The translations under genes and the position numbers were made by a program. Below the pieces are notes generated by a model, which saw only the letters and a list, made by a program, of their open reading frames with translations, made no database searches and was not told the origin of the DNA. From NCBI RefSeq assembly GCF_019104745.1, contig NZ_JAHRWL010000001.1, positions 868,001-932,000 on the forward strand: a stretch of 64,000 nt of DNA, read 5' to 3'. This document shows, one piece after another, positions 23,559 through 32,258 of this stretch (position 1 is the first letter of the stretch; every line of letters begins with the position of its first letter). The DNA is from Thalassococcus arenae (GTDB taxonomy: Bacteria > Pseudomonadota > Alphaproteobacteria > Rhodobacterales > Rhodobacteraceae).

Positions 23559-24029
23559 CCGGCCGTGTCAGCCGGGTCGATCACGACGCGTTTCGCGCGG
23601 TGTTCGCGACATGGCTGAAAACGAATGTGATCCGGAAATGTCGTTTCGATGCGCCCGGATTGTTTTTCAAGGCAAGGCGGGGGTATTTCCGCGGGATCCG
23701 CGCGATCCTTCGACCGGCTGTTTGCCGAACATCCGGCCAGTGCTGTCATGGCCGTGTCATACGAATACGGTACCCGTCTCATTGCGAATGTGACCGCATC
23801 CGGAGAAGCAGGAATTCAGCCGATCCGATCACCTTTCCCGTTCGGGATCAAACGATTTGGATGACGTGACGGGGTGGCTTCGGCCACCCCTTTTCGCGCC
23901 CGGCGGGCGTCGCGAGCCATGCAAGGATGCCAGACCCGCTATGCCGGAACACCTCTAACAGCGTCCTTCGGAAAGGATTATCTGGGCAGCAATCCCGCGA
24001 TGCGGGACATCCGAAAAGGCAATTCGACA
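23559..24029 (+). other. 471-base region without a recognised gene, holding a terminator and a possible small transcript
   Basis: Nothing here matches a known protein. A small open frame of 38 codons (ATG 23748, stop 23862-23864, beginning 'MAVSYEYGTRLIANV') ends seven bases before a strong terminator at 23871-23894. Base composition is lower in GC than in the flanking genes. Either a short protein or a small RNA may be made here, since the terminator is 310 bases beyond the glycosylase stop. The remaining 23895-24029 is the promoter region of the DUF1127 gene. Confidence 0.4.
23871..23894 (+). terminator. Strong Rho-independent terminator
   Basis: GGGGTGGC-ttcg-GCCACCCC followed by TTTT: an eight-base perfect stem with the very stable UUCG-type loop. 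It is too far from the upstream gene (23558) to be its simple terminator unless there is a long 3' UTR. Confidence 0.85.
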
Positions 24030-24245
24030 ATGTCACATGCAACAAACCCCACCTGGCGCCAGCCGGGCATTCTTTCGGTCGTGGCGCACGCGATCGGCGA
24101 TTTCTTCGTGATGATCAGCGAAAGCAACTTCCGCGTTCGCGAAGCGGAAAAACTGAACGCGATGACCGACGCGCAACTGTGTGCGCTTGGCCTGCGCCGC
24201 GAAGACATTCCGCGCTTCGTGTTCCGCGATCTTCGCTACGTCTGA
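24030..24245 (+). CDS. DUF1127 family small protein
   Basis: A 71-residue protein with the DUF1127 C-terminal pattern 'KLNAMTDAQLCALGLRREDIPRFVFRD' after an N-terminal helical part ('VVAHAIGDFFVMISESNFR'). DUF1127 proteins of this size in Rhodobacter and Agrobacterium act in RNA turnover or phosphate and stress responses, and CcaF1 of R. sphaeroides is of similar length; no CcsR-like CCTCCTCCC sRNA follows here. The ATG is preceded by AAAGG. It ends before a terminator shared with rpsD. Confidence 0.82.
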   Translation: MSHATNPTWRQPGILSVVAHAIGDFFVMISESNFRVREAEKLNAMTDAQLCALGLRREDIPRFVFRDLRYV

Positions 24246-24265
24246 ACGTCACCGGAAGACGCAAG

Positions 24266-24300
24266 AAAAAAGGCCGCGCAGAAAGCGCGGCCTTTTCTTT
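24266..24300. terminator. Bidirectional terminator between DUF1127 gene and rpsD
   Basis: AGGCCGCGC-agaaa-GCGCGGCCTT with A-run on the left (AAAAA) and TTTTCTTT on the right, so it can end transcripts from both converging genes. Confidence 0.9.
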
Positions 24301-24318
24301 TGGGTGACAGAACCCGGA

Positions 24319-24939
24319 TCAGTTCTGTGCGTAATATTCGATGACCAGGTTCGGTTCCATCATAACCGGGTAGGGCACATCCGAAAGGCCCGGCATGCGG
24401 ACGAAAGTGGCGGTCATCTTGGAATGGTCGGCGTCGATATAGTCGGGCACGTCCCGCTCGGCCAGTTGGGTCGCTTCGAGAACCGAGGCCAGTTGCTTGG
24501 ACTTCTCGCGCACCTCGATCACGTCGCCTTCCTTGACACGATAGGACGGGATGTTCACGCGCTGGCCGTTCACCAGGACATGGCCATGGTTCACGAACTG
24601 GCGGGCGGCAAACACGGTCGGCACGAACTTGGCGCGGTAGACCACGGCGTCAAGACGGCGCTCGAGCAGGCCGATCAGGATTTCGCCGGTATCGCCGCGC
24701 TGACGTTCGGCTTCGGTGTAGATGCGGCGGAACTGCTTTTCGGTCAGGTCGCCATAGTAGCCCTTGAGCTTCTGCTTGGCGCGCAGCTGCAGACCGAAGT
24801 CCGACATCTTGCCCTTGCGGCGCTGGCCGTGCTGACCGGGGCCGTATTCGCGGCGGTTCACCGGGGATTTCGGACGACCCCAGATGTTTTCGCCCATCCG
24901 GCGGTCGATCTTGTACTTGGCAGAGGTGCGTTTGGTCAC
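24319..24939 (-). CDS. rpsD: 30S ribosomal protein S4
   Basis: A 206-residue primary rRNA-binding protein of the 30S body. It opens '[20 protein letters not shown]', contains '[13 protein letters not shown]' and the S4 RNA-binding domain '[12 protein letters not shown]...[14 protein letters not shown]' near residues 95-150, and ends 'EYYAQN'. The start is GTG (24937-24939) with a GGAG site. It stands alone, not in the alpha operon, which is usual for alphaproteobacteria. No zinc-finger Cys motif is present (C-minus form). Confidence 0.98.
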   Translation of the reverse strand: MTKRTSAKYKIDRRMGENIWGRPKSPVNRREYGPGQHGQRRKGKMSDFGLQLRAKQKLKGYYGDLTEKQFRRIYTEAERQRGDTGEILIGLLERRLDAVVYRAKFVPTVFAARQFVNHGHVLVNGQRVNIPSYRVKEGDVIEVREKSKQLASVLEATQLAERDVPDYIDADHSKMTATFVRMPGLSDVPYPVMMEPNLVIEYYAQN

Positions 24940-25176
24940 CGTCTGATCTCCTTCGTTCAGGTTTCGAAGGGCGTTGTCCTCTTCCCGGATTTGGCCGGAA
25001 TGACAGGCATCCCCTTGCGGGGGCCACCAACACCAATGAAGGCGCGCTTATACGCGCTTTTGCGGCCCTGTCAACGCGCCGGGGACAAGATCGGAAAAAA
25101 GAGAACAAAACACGATCTTTAAGGCGGATTTAAACCCTCGGGCGGCATCAAGGCGATGGTTGCAACGGAGGTAGAC

Positions 25177-26007
25177 GTGGCTGGCCAGAGGCAGATCAGG
25201 CGCGACGCGGAGGCGGTCAACGCCCTCGACCATGCGATCCGGCGGCGCGATGCGGACACGGTATCGATGGTACAGCGTGCCGTGGAACATCGCGAAGTCA
25301 TGCTGGCCTTTCAGCCGGTGGTTCAGGCCAACCGGCCCGATCAGGTCGCATTCCACGAGGCGCTGTTGCGCGTCCTTGACGATACCGGGCGCGTCATTCC
25401 CGCGCGCGACTTCATCCACGCCGTCGAGGATACCGAACTTGGTCGCAAACTGGACAGGATCGCCCTTCAACAGGGGATCGAGGAACTGGCGCAAGTGCCC
25501 GATCTTCGGCTTTCGATCAACATGTCGGCGCGGTCGATCGGGTTCCAGCCCTGGTTGCGCACATTGAATCGCGGCCTGCAGGAGGACCCGACCATCGCAG
25601 AGCGCCTGATCCTAGAGATCACCGAAACCTCGGCGATGCTGGTGCCCGAGCTGGTGGTGCGCTTCATGGCCGATCTGCGCAAGAAAGGCGTGGCCTTTGC
25701 CATCGACGATTTCGGATCGGGGCAGACCGCGCTGCGCTATTTCCGCGACTTCAATTTCGACGTGCTCAAGATCGACGGCCAATTCGTGCGCGGTATCGCC
25801 GGGAATGCCGACAACCAGGTTCTGGTGCGCGCCATGGCGGCGATCGCCGAACAATTCGACATGTTCACCGTCGCCGAAAAGGTCGAGCGCGCCGCGGATG
25901 CCGAATGCCTGGCTGCGCTCGGCATCGATTGCCTTCAAGGCTACTACTTCGCCGCGCCCACGCTGTCGCCGCCCTGGCAAAAGTCGCAAGCCCGCAAATC
26001 CGCCTGA
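25177..26007 (+). CDS. EAL-domain cyclic-di-GMP phosphodiesterase
   Basis: A single EAL domain of 276 residues. All catalytic residues are visible: E61 (HEALLR), N115 (INMSAR), E147 (LEITE), D177-D178 (IDDFGSG), K198 (LKIDGQF) and E234 (VAEKVE, usually AEGVE). I choose GTG 25177 because GGAGG lies five bases before it; the ATG at 25156 has no ribosome site. With no sensor or GGDEF domain it is a stand-alone enzyme that would lower c-di-GMP. A PilZ receptor gene is encoded at 36.3 kb. Confidence 0.87.
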   Translation: MAGQRQIRRDAEAVNALDHAIRRRDADTVSMVQRAVEHREVMLAFQPVVQANRPDQVAFHEALLRVLDDTGRVIPARDFIHAVEDTELGRKLDRIALQQGIEELAQVPDLRLSINMSARSIGFQPWLRTLNRGLQEDPTIAERLILEITETSAMLVPELVVRFMADLRKKGVAFAIDDFGSGQTALRYFRDFNFDVLKIDGQFVRGIAGNADNQVLVRAMAAIAEQFDMFTVAEKVERAADAECLAALGIDCLQGYYFAAPTLSPPWQKSQARKSA

Positions 26008-26154
26008 AGTCGCGGAAATCCGCCTGAGACACCCTGTCCTGTGTCGCTGCTCTGGCCGCTTGGCTATGACGCAACGGCAATGCGGGGGTTTTTCGGCGGC
26101 GCAGCCTGTGCGACGTTGCCCCGGAATGGAATCGTCTGGTGAGGGAAAGAACTC

Positions 26155-27330
26155 ATGACCAATGTCGTCATCGCATCGGCCGCGCGCACAGCCGTCGGCA
26201 GCTTCGGGGGGGCGTTCGCGAACACACCCGCCCACGATCTCGGCTCGGCCGTGCTCGAGGCGCTTGTCGCCCGCGCCGGTGTCGACAAGTCCGACGTGTC
26301 GGAAACGATCCTCGGCCAGGTTCTGACCGCTGCACAGGGCCAGAACCCTGCCCGCCAGGCCCATATCAACGCCGGCCTGCCACAGGAAAGCGCGGCCTGG
26401 AGTATCAACCAGGTCTGCGGATCGGGCCTGCGCGCCGTCGCGCTCGGCGCGCAGCACATCATGCTGGGCGATGCTTCGGTCGTCTGCGCCGGCGGCCAGG
26501 AAAACATGACGCTCAGCCCCCATGCCGCAAACCTGCGCGCCGGGCACAAGATGGGCGACATGTCCTATATCGACACGATGATCCGCGACGGCCTGTGGGA
26601 TGCCTTCAACGGCTACCACATGGGCCAGACGGCAGAGAACGTCGCCGAGAAGTGGCAGATCAGCCGCGAGATGCAGGACGAATTCGCCGTCGCCAGCCAG
26701 AACAAGGCCGAGGCCGCGCAAAAGGCCGGCAAGTTCGATGACGAAGTGATCCCCTTCACCGTCAAGACCCGCAAGGGCGACATCGTCGTCGACAAGGACG
26801 AATACATCCGCCATGGCGCCACCATCGAAGCCATGCAGAAACTGCGCCCCGCCTTCACCAAGGACGGGTCGGTGACTGCGGCCAACGCATCGGGCCTGAA
26901 CGACGGCGCCGCCGGTGTGCTGCTGATGTCGGCCGACGATGCCGAAAAGCGCGGGATCGAACCGCTGGCACGGATCGCGTCCTATGCGACAGCGGGCCTG
27001 GACCCGTCGATCATGGGTGTCGGGCCGATCTACGCGTCGCGAAAGGCGCTGGAGAAGGCCGGCTGGAAGGTCGATGATCTCGACCTGGTCGAGGCCAACG
27101 AGGCCTTCGCCGCGCAGGCCTGTGCGGTGAACAAGGACATGGGCTGGGATCCGGCGATCGTGAACGTCAACGGCGGCGCCATCGCCATCGGCCACCCGAT
27201 CGGCGCGTCGGGCGCACGCGTGTTGAACACCCTGCTGTTCGAAATGAAGCGCCGGGGCGCCAAGAAGGGCCTCGCCACGCTGTGCATCGGCGGCGGCATG
27301 GGCGTCGCGCTGTGCGTCGAGCGGCCGTAA
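26155..27330 (+). CDS. phaA: Acetyl-CoA acetyltransferase (beta-ketothiolase)
   Basis: A 391-residue biosynthetic thiolase condensing two acetyl-CoA to acetoacetyl-CoA. The acyl-enzyme cysteine is in '[11 protein letters not shown]' near residue 88; the other active-site residues are in '[11 protein letters not shown]' near 348 and 'LCIGGGMG' near 378. It is followed by its own terminator and then phaB, the usual PHB-precursor arrangement. PHB synthase is not in the window. Confidence 0.96.
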   Translation: MTNVVIASAARTAVGSFGGAFANTPAHDLGSAVLEALVARAGVDKSDVSETILGQVLTAAQGQNPARQAHINAGLPQESAAWSINQVCGSGLRAVALGAQHIMLGDASVVCAGGQENMTLSPHAANLRAGHKMGDMSYIDTMIRDGLWDAFNGYHMGQTAENVAEKWQISREMQDEFAVASQNKAEAAQKAGKFDDEVIPFTVKTRKGDIVVDKDEYIRHGATIEAMQKLRPAFTKDGSVTAANASGLNDGAAGVLLMSADDAEKRGIEPLARIASYATAGLDPSIMGVGPIYASRKALEKAGWKVDDLDLVEANEAFAAQACAVNKDMGWDPAIVNVNGGAIAIGHPIGASGARVLNTLLFEMKRRGAKKGLATLCIGGGMGVALCVERP

Positions 27331-27351
27331 CCGCGGGGGATGCGGATCACC

Positions 27352-27382
27352 GGGGCGCCCTTTCCGGCGCCCCGTTTTCTTT
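27352..27382 (+). terminator. Terminator after phaA
   Basis: GGGGCGCC-ctttcc-GGCGCCCC followed by GTTTTCTTT. Together with the palindrome-containing gap that follows, it suggests phaB has its own promoter as well. Confidence 0.88.
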
Positions 27383-27457
27383 GAAGGCCCGTGCGCAAAC
27401 CCGCGCAGACAGAATCAGCGCAACGCCGAAACATAATTGCGCAACCTAAATCTCAAC

Positions 27458-27472
27458 GGTAACAAAGTTACC
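27458..27472. promoter_or_regulatory. Perfect palindrome upstream of phaB
   Basis: GGTAAC-aaa-GTTACC is a perfect 6-3-6 inverted repeat 28 bases before the phaB start, with a second palindrome TTGCGCAA at 27437-27444. It is placed to act as an operator; the half-site GGTAAC also occurs in the operator candidate at 21286. The cognate regulator is unknown. Confidence 0.45.
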
Positions 27473-27500
27473 AATGCAGAAGCCAAGACTGGAGGACACC

Positions 27501-28223
27501 ATGGCAAGAGTGGCACTCGTGACCGGCGGCAGCCGGGGGATCGGTGAAGCGATCTCGAAAAAACTGAAAGCGGAAGGCTACGAGGTGGCCGCCACCTATG
27601 CCGGCAACGACGAGAAGGCCGCCGCCTTCACCAAGGAAACCGGCATCAAGACCTACAAGTGGAATGTCGGCGACTACGAGGAATCGAAGGCCGGCATCGC
27701 CAAGGTCGAAGCCGATCTGGGCCCGATCGACGTTGTCGTCGCCAATGCCGGGATCACCCGCGACGCACCGTTCCACAAGATGACGCCCGAGCAATGGAAA
27801 GAAGTGATCGACACCAACCTCACCGGCGTCTTCAACACCGTCCATCCCGTCTGGCCCGGCATGCGCGAACGCAAGTTCGGCCGGGTCATCGTGATCAGCT
27901 CGATCAACGGCCAGAAGGGCCAGTTCGGCCAGGTCAACTATGCCGCCACCAAGGCCGGCGACCTGGGCATCGTGAAATCGCTGGCCCAGGAAGGCGCGCG
28001 CGCCGGCATCACCGCCAACGCGATCTGCCCGGGCTACATCGCGACCGAGATGGTCATGGCCATCCCCGAAGAGGTGCGCGCCAAGATCGTCGCCGGCATA
28101 CCCGCCGGCCGCCTGGGCGAGCCCGAGGAAATCGCCCGCTGCGTGGCCTTTCTGGCCTCGGACGATGCGGGATTCATCAACGGTTCGACGATTTCGGCAA
28201 ACGGCGCTCAGTTCTTCGTCTGA
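27501..28223 (+). CDS. phaB: Acetoacetyl-CoA reductase
   Basis: A 240-residue NADPH-dependent SDR making (R)-3-hydroxybutyryl-CoA for PHB. Cofactor motif 'VTGGSRGIGEAI' at residue 6, 'NAGITRDAPFHKM' near 88, catalytic 'ISSINGQKGQFGQVNYAATK' with Ser-Tyr-Lys, and the PhaB-like 'CPGYIATEMV'. The chosen ATG has GGAGGA upstream; an ATG nine codons earlier is less likely. It is followed by a hairpin terminator. Confidence 0.95.
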   Translation: MARVALVTGGSRGIGEAISKKLKAEGYEVAATYAGNDEKAAAFTKETGIKTYKWNVGDYEESKAGIAKVEADLGPIDVVVANAGITRDAPFHKMTPEQWKEVIDTNLTGVFNTVHPVWPGMRERKFGRVIVISSINGQKGQFGQVNYAATKAGDLGIVKSLAQEGARAGITANAICPGYIATEMVMAIPEEVRAKIVAGIPAGRLGEPEEIARCVAFLASDDAGFINGSTISANGAQFFV

Positions 28224-28245
28224 GATCCCCTGCCATCGACGTCCA

Positions 28246-28275
28246 ACGCCCCGGCCCAAGCGCCGGGGCGTTTGC
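28246..28275 (+). terminator. Terminator after phaB
   Basis: AACGCCCCGGC-ccaagc-GCCGGGGCGTTT, an eleven-base stem 22 bases after the phaB stop followed by TTTGCGTTT. Confidence 0.8.
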
Positions 28276-28368
28276 GTTTCTGTGCATCGATGCACGAACC
28301 CGGCGCGGTCAGGCGCGTTTTTCCATTCCAATGCCGCCTATATCAGCACCAGCACAAGGAGAGATGCC

Positions 28369-29298
28369 ATGCTTACCCAGATCAACGGGCTGCATCACGT
28401 GACGTCGCTGGCCAGCGGCGCACAAGCCAACAACGATTTCTTCACCAAGGTGCTGGGGCTGCGCCGCGTCAAGAAGACGGTCAATTTCGACGCGCCGGAT
28501 GTCTATCACCTGTATTACGGCGACGCGGCTGGCACGCCCGGCACCGTGATGACCTATTTCCCCTTCCCGGGCGCCAAACGGGGACGGTCGGGCACCGGCG
28601 AGGTCTCGACCACCGCGTTTTCCGTGCCCGCGGGCGCGCTGGAATACTGGCAGGACCGGCTTGCCGAACATAACGTCGCCGGGCTGGAACACCGCGACCG
28701 GTTCGGACAGGCGCAACTGGCGTTTCGCGGCCCCGACGGCGATGGGTTCGTTCTGGTCGAATCCGAAGACCGGCGCCATCCCTGGGCTGCGACGGTGCCC
28801 GAAGACGTGGCCATCCGCGGCTTTCATTCGACGGAACTGCGGCTTGACCCGCGCGGCGCCGATGCAAGCGCCGAGTTGCTGCGTTTCATGGGGTACGAGG
28901 CCGAGGGCAGACAGGGCAACGTGATGCGTTTCCGCGTGCCGGGCGGCAACGCCGCCGACGCCATCGACATCGCCCGCACCGATGCCGCGCCGGCCGGTCA
29001 GGGGGCGGGCAGCGTGCACCACATCGCCTTTTCGGTGACGAACCGCGCCGCACAGCTGGACGTGCGCAAGGCGTTGCTGGACACCGGCTATCAGGTCACC
29101 CCGGTGATCGACCGCGACTACTTCTGGGCGATCTATTTCCGCTCACCCGGCGGGGTCCTGTTCGAGGTGGCCACGGACGAACCCGGCTTCGACCGCGACG
29201 AGGACAGCGGACATCTGGGCGAAGCGCTGAAATTGCCCGGCCAGCACGAGCATCTGCGGGCCCGGATTGAACAGTTGCTGGAGCCGATCCGTGACTGA
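28369..29298 (+). CDS. VOC-family ring-cleaving dioxygenase (MhqO-like)
   Basis: 309 residues with two vicinal-oxygen-chelate modules. It starts 'INGLHHVTSLASGAQANNDFF', the MhqO/LinE-like opening in which the second His binds iron; further ligands are in 'GSVHHIAFSV' (near 218) and 'GVLFEVATDEPG' (Glu near 264). Family enzymes act on hydroquinones and related diols. It overlaps an esterase gene by eight bases, the same pairing as in quinone-detoxification mhqNOD-like operons. The ATG has AAGGAG upstream. Confidence 0.85.
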   Translation: MLTQINGLHHVTSLASGAQANNDFFTKVLGLRRVKKTVNFDAPDVYHLYYGDAAGTPGTVMTYFPFPGAKRGRSGTGEVSTTAFSVPAGALEYWQDRLAEHNVAGLEHRDRFGQAQLAFRGPDGDGFVLVESEDRRHPWAATVPEDVAIRGFHSTELRLDPRGADASAELLRFMGYEAEGRQGNVMRFRVPGGNAADAIDIARTDAAPAGQGAGSVHHIAFSVTNRAAQLDVRKALLDTGYQVTPVIDRDYFWAIYFRSPGGVLFEVATDEPGFDRDEDSGHLGEALKLPGQHEHLRARIEQLLEPIRD

Positions 29299-29890
29299 CT
29301 ACCATTTTGCGGAGACGCAGGGGGCGCCCGGCGCGCCCCTTGTCTTCACGTTTCACGGAACCGGCGGATCCGAGCGGCAGTTCCACGACCTGCCGCGCCA
29401 GATCCTGCCCGAGGCGCATGTGGTATCGCCGCGCGGCGACGTGTCGGAAGGTGGCGCGCTACGGTTCTTCCGCCGCACCGGCGAAGGGGTCTACGACATG
29501 CCGGATCTTGCCGACCGGACGGCGCGCATGGGTGCGTTCCTGCGATCGGCGGTGTCCCGGATCGGCGCACGGCGTGTGATCGGGCTTGGCTATTCGAACG
29601 GTGCGAACATCCTTGCTTCGGTGGCGATGGACAGGCCCGACCTGTTCACCGACCTGATCCTGCTGCACCCGCTGATCCCGTGGACGCCGGAGCCAGTGCC
29701 TGCGCTCAGGAACGTGCGTGTCCTGATCACCGCGGGGCAACGCGACCCGATCTGCCCCGCCCCCCAGACCCAGGCGCTGGCGGACTGGTTCGCCAAGCAG
29801 GGTGCGCGCGTCGATCTGACCTGGCATCCCGGCGGGCACGAAATCGCCCAGGCGGAGGTGGTGGCACTGCAACAGGCCCTGGCCGGCTGA
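29291..29890 (+). CDS. Carboxylesterase/phospholipase-like alpha/beta hydrolase (MhqD-like)
   Basis: A 199-residue serine hydrolase with 'FTFHGTGGSERQF' (oxyanion region), nucleophile 'GLGYSNGANILAS' near residue 105, Asp in 'AGQRDPICP' and His in 'WHPGGHEIA'. The start is GTG 29291, eight bases inside the dioxygenase gene, so the two are coupled. Hydrolases of this type partner dioxygenases in MhqD/MhqO systems; the substrate is not known. A terminator follows at 29896. Confidence 0.84.
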   Translation: MTDYHFAETQGAPGAPLVFTFHGTGGSERQFHDLPRQILPEAHVVSPRGDVSEGGALRFFRRTGEGVYDMPDLADRTARMGAFLRSAVSRIGARRVIGLGYSNGANILASVAMDRPDLFTDLILLHPLIPWTPEPVPALRNVRVLITAGQRDPICPAPQTQALADWFAKQGARVDLTWHPGGHEIAQAEVVALQQALAG

Positions 29891-29895
29891 ACGAA

Positions 29896-29932
29896 AACGC
29901 CCCCGGAGCCAGAACAGGTTCGGGGGCGTTTC
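29896..29932 (+). terminator. Terminator after the dioxygenase-esterase operon
   Basis: AACGCCCCCG (29896-29905) pairs with CGGGGGCGTT (29921-29930), with a 15-base loop and TTT at the end. Confidence 0.75.
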
Positions 29933-29976
29933 GGTATCTCGCGGTCCGATCGTCGGGCGGCAAACGCCGCCTGCGG

Positions 29977-30087
29977 TCAGCGACGCGCGAAAAGGCTGTG
30001 CCAGAGATCGGCAAAGGCCTGGCCGCGGGCGGCATGGGCCGCGCGGATGGCGTCACGTTGGCGAGCGGTGCTGGCTGTCTCGAACAT
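29977..30087 (-). CDS. Small 36-residue protein divergent from a LysR gene
   Basis: A short frame not obvious from length alone: 'MFETASTARQRDAIRAAH' continuing to 'FADLWHSLFARR', with a good GGAG site nine bases before the ATG. It is amphipathic, Ala/Arg rich and lacks a signal. The composition resembles the very short DUF1127-like proteins of this family that sit divergently from GcvA-like LysR genes. Function unknown; real coding status is supported by the ribosome site and position only. Confidence 0.55.
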   Translation of the reverse strand: MFETASTARQRDAIRAAHAARGQAFADLWHSLFARR

Positions 30088-30130
30088 GGTGGTCTCCTGG
30101 GATGCGAAGGTTGGATCAGGTTGTCTTTCC

Positions 30131-30163
30131 TGAACTCAATATGTGCGTTTTCATTTCAGTTCA
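30131..30163. promoter_or_regulatory. Possible LysR-type operator in the divergent gap
   Basis: TGAACT (30131-30136) and AGTTCA (30158-30163) form an inverted repeat in the AT-rich 121-base gap between the small gene and the LysR gene, where an autoregulatory LysR site is expected. Confidence 0.35.
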
Positions 30164-30208
30164 CAAACGAGACTTCTCACCAGATCAGTTAAATGATACT
30201 TAAGTCAA

Positions 30209-31150
30209 ATGAGTGATCGCCTGCCGCCGCTGACCGCCTTGCGCGCCTTCGATGCCGCCGCCCGAAAGATGTCGTTTGCCAAGGCGGCGGAGGAATTGAA
30301 TGTCACGCCCGCTGCGCTGTCCTTTCAGATAAAAAGCCTTGAAGAGCATCTGGGTCAGCCGGTCTTTCGCCGCCTGAACCGCGCGGTCGAACTGACCGAG
30401 GCGGGCCGCGTTCTGGCCCCCGGCTGCGCCGAAGGATTCGAAGCGCTTGCCCGCGTCTGGCGTGCCGCGCGACGCTTGCAGGATACGCGCGGGTTGACGG
30501 TGACGGCGGGACCGGCCTTTACCGCGAAATGGCTGGCGCCGCGGTTGTATCACTTCGCCCAAAGCCATCCAGAAATCGAATTGCGCTTCGCGGCCACGCT
30601 GCGGCGGCTGGATTTCGCCCGCGACGGTATCGACGTGGCGATCCGCTATGGCTACGGCCCGGATGATGGGTTGCATGTGGAATACATCCTGCCCGAGGCA
30701 ATCATGCCGATGATGCGGCCGGACCTTGCCACGCGCTATCGCGATCCGCGCGAATTGGCCGACGCACCGCTGTTTTTCGACGATTCCATCGAATTCCTCG
30801 ATCCGCCGGCGACATGGCCGGTCTGGTTCCGCGCCAACGGGATCGACTGTGACCCGCACCCTGCGGCGCGGTTTTCGCAGGCTGACCATGCGCTGGACGC
30901 GACGATGGCAGGCGGCGGCGTTGTTCTGACGCGTTCATCCCTGGCGCTGCCCTATCTGGCCTCGGGGCAGTTGGCCGCGCCTTTCGACATCGCGCTCACC
31001 ACGGCGGCCCGGTTCCGGTTTCTTTGCCCGAAAGGCCATGAAACGCGGCCCCAGATCGCCACGTTCCGCGATTGGCTGATGCAGGAAACAGGCGCCTACC
31101 CGGACGTGCTGAGCGGCAAGACGTTGATCAATGTGGCGGACCTGCCCTAG
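30209..31150 (+). CDS. LysR-family transcriptional regulator (GcvA-like)
   Basis: 313 residues. The winged helix is at residues 5-65: 'LPPLTALRAFDAAARKMSFAKAAEELNVTPAALSFQIKSLEEHLG', and 'VFRRLNRAVELTEAG' follows, the GcvA/AmpR-type variant with 'LSFQI' instead of 'VSRQI'. The remainder is the type 2 periplasmic-binding sensor domain ('GPAFTAKWLAPRLYHF', 'GIDVAIRYGYG'). Divergent from a 36-residue gene, which is its most likely target. The inducer is unknown. Confidence 0.88.
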   Translation: MSDRLPPLTALRAFDAAARKMSFAKAAEELNVTPAALSFQIKSLEEHLGQPVFRRLNRAVELTEAGRVLAPGCAEGFEALARVWRAARRLQDTRGLTVTAGPAFTAKWLAPRLYHFAQSHPEIELRFAATLRRLDFARDGIDVAIRYGYGPDDGLHVEYILPEAIMPMMRPDLATRYRDPRELADAPLFFDDSIEFLDPPATWPVWFRANGIDCDPHPAARFSQADHALDATMAGGGVVLTRSSLALPYLASGQLAAPFDIALTTAARFRFLCPKGHETRPQIATFRDWLMQETGAYPDVLSGKTLINVADLP

Positions 31151-31199
31151 CAGGGGCAAGCCCGCCGAATGGTCCGCCTGACGCCGCGGACGGGCGGTT

Positions 31200-31376
31200 T
31201 CAGGTTGCCGGTTGCGCCGACAGTCGCGTGATTTCTTCCTTGATCCTGAGCTTCTGCTTCTTGAGTTCCGCGATGTGCAGGTCGTCTACCCCCGGGGCGC
31301 GCTGCGCCTTTTCAACGGCCTCCGATAGCGAGGCATGCTTTTTCTTCAGCTCCTGCAGGTGCGAAGTGACGCTCAT
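31200..31376 (-). CDS. DUF465 (YdcH) family protein
   Basis: A 58-residue helical hairpin protein: 'SHLQELKKKHASLSEAVEKA' and 'HIAELKKQKLRIKEEITRLS', the YdcH coiled-coil pattern. I start at 'MSVTSHL' (31376), with AGGAGGA upstream; 25 longer codons are open. The family is of unknown function and widespread in alphaproteobacteria. Stands alone. Confidence 0.88.
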   Translation of the reverse strand: MSVTSHLQELKKKHASLSEAVEKAQRAPGVDDLHIAELKKQKLRIKEEITRLSAQPAT

Positions 31377-31481
31377 GGATTCCTCCTGTTGATGGGTTGG
31401 ATCCGTAGTGCAGCACATCGCGGGCCGTCTGTCACGCTGCGAGCGCAGCATGGGCCCGCGCGAAATAGCTCAAGTCTTTCG

Positions 31482-32258
31482 TTATGCCGTCGGAAAGGGC
31501 AACGCGGCGCCGTCGCGCAGGATGGCCGAAACCTGCGGCGTGTAGTGGTCGGCATCGCCGGGATGCGCGTTGCCGCGGTGCAGAACAACGGGTGCGCACA
31601 GGCGAAAGGCCGCCTTTCCGCCCTTGCGCCCGCGCAGCAGCACCAGCCTTGCGGCGCGGTGCGCCCGCGGGACCAAAGGCAGGCATTCGACAGAGCCCAG
31701 ATGCGTCGTCATCGCGGCCAGCAGGTCTGGCAGGCGCTCGGCGCGTTGAATGACCGTGGCAAATCCACCCGGCGCCAGCCGCCTGGCCGCGACCGCGATC
31801 CAGTCCGACAGCGGGGTTCTTCCGGCGCGCGCGATCTCGCGACCCGCATCCTCGGAACCGATTCGCGAACCGGGGCCGAAATAGGGCGGGTTGGCCAGGA
31901 CATGATCGAAGGTCGCGCTGCGCAACGGATCGGGCAGATCGACGATGTCGGCGCAAACCACCTGCGCGTCGAACCCGTGGTCCGCCAGATTGCGCCGGGC
32001 CAGATCCGCATAGGCGGGCTGGATCTCGACTCCGGTCAGCGAAAGCCCCGGCACCCGCGCAGCAAGGCAGGACAGGGCCGGGCCCGCACCGCAGCCCAGT
32101 TCCAGCACACACTGTCCAGGCCTGGCCATCACCGATGCCGCCAGAAGAACAGGGTCGACACCGGCGCGGTACCCGTCGCGTGGCTGCCGGATCGTGACCT
32201 TGCCACCAAGAAAGGCATCGCATGTCAGTTCGGCCTCGACGAAGGGCTCAATCCTCAA
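31482..32258 (-). CDS. TrmN6-like tRNA/rRNA N6-adenine methyltransferase
   Basis: A 258-residue SAM-dependent methyltransferase: SAM motif 'VLELGCGAG' at residues 51-59, acidic 'GVEIQPAYADLA' near 77 and the N6-adenine motif 'NPPYF' at 123-127. This matches tRNA1(Val) A37 methyltransferase TrmN6 and relatives. The only start that fits the family length is TTG at 32258, with GGAG seven bases upstream; it overlaps the DUF2007 gene by 11 bases. An upstream ATG at 32306 would give an unusual Cys-rich extension. Confidence 0.85.
   Translation of the reverse strand: MRIEPFVEAELTCDAFLGGKVTIRQPRDGYRAGVDPVLLAASVMARPGQCVLELGCGAGPALSCLAARVPGLSLTGVEIQPAYADLARRNLADHGFDAQVVCADIVDLPDPLRSATFDHVLANPPYFGPGSRIGSEDAGREIARAGRTPLSDWIAVAARRLAPGGFATVIQRAERLPDLLAAMTTHLGSVECLPLVPRAHRAARLVLLRGRKGGKAAFRLCAPVVLHRGNAHPGDADHYTPQVSAILRDGAALPFPTA

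Noticed and set aside
23555-23869. Continuation of a reading frame from ATG 23555 as a ~104-residue protein
   Set aside because: Sequence is rich in Arg/Cys without pattern, no ribosome site, and looks noncoding; only the shorter 38-codon frame is mentioned.
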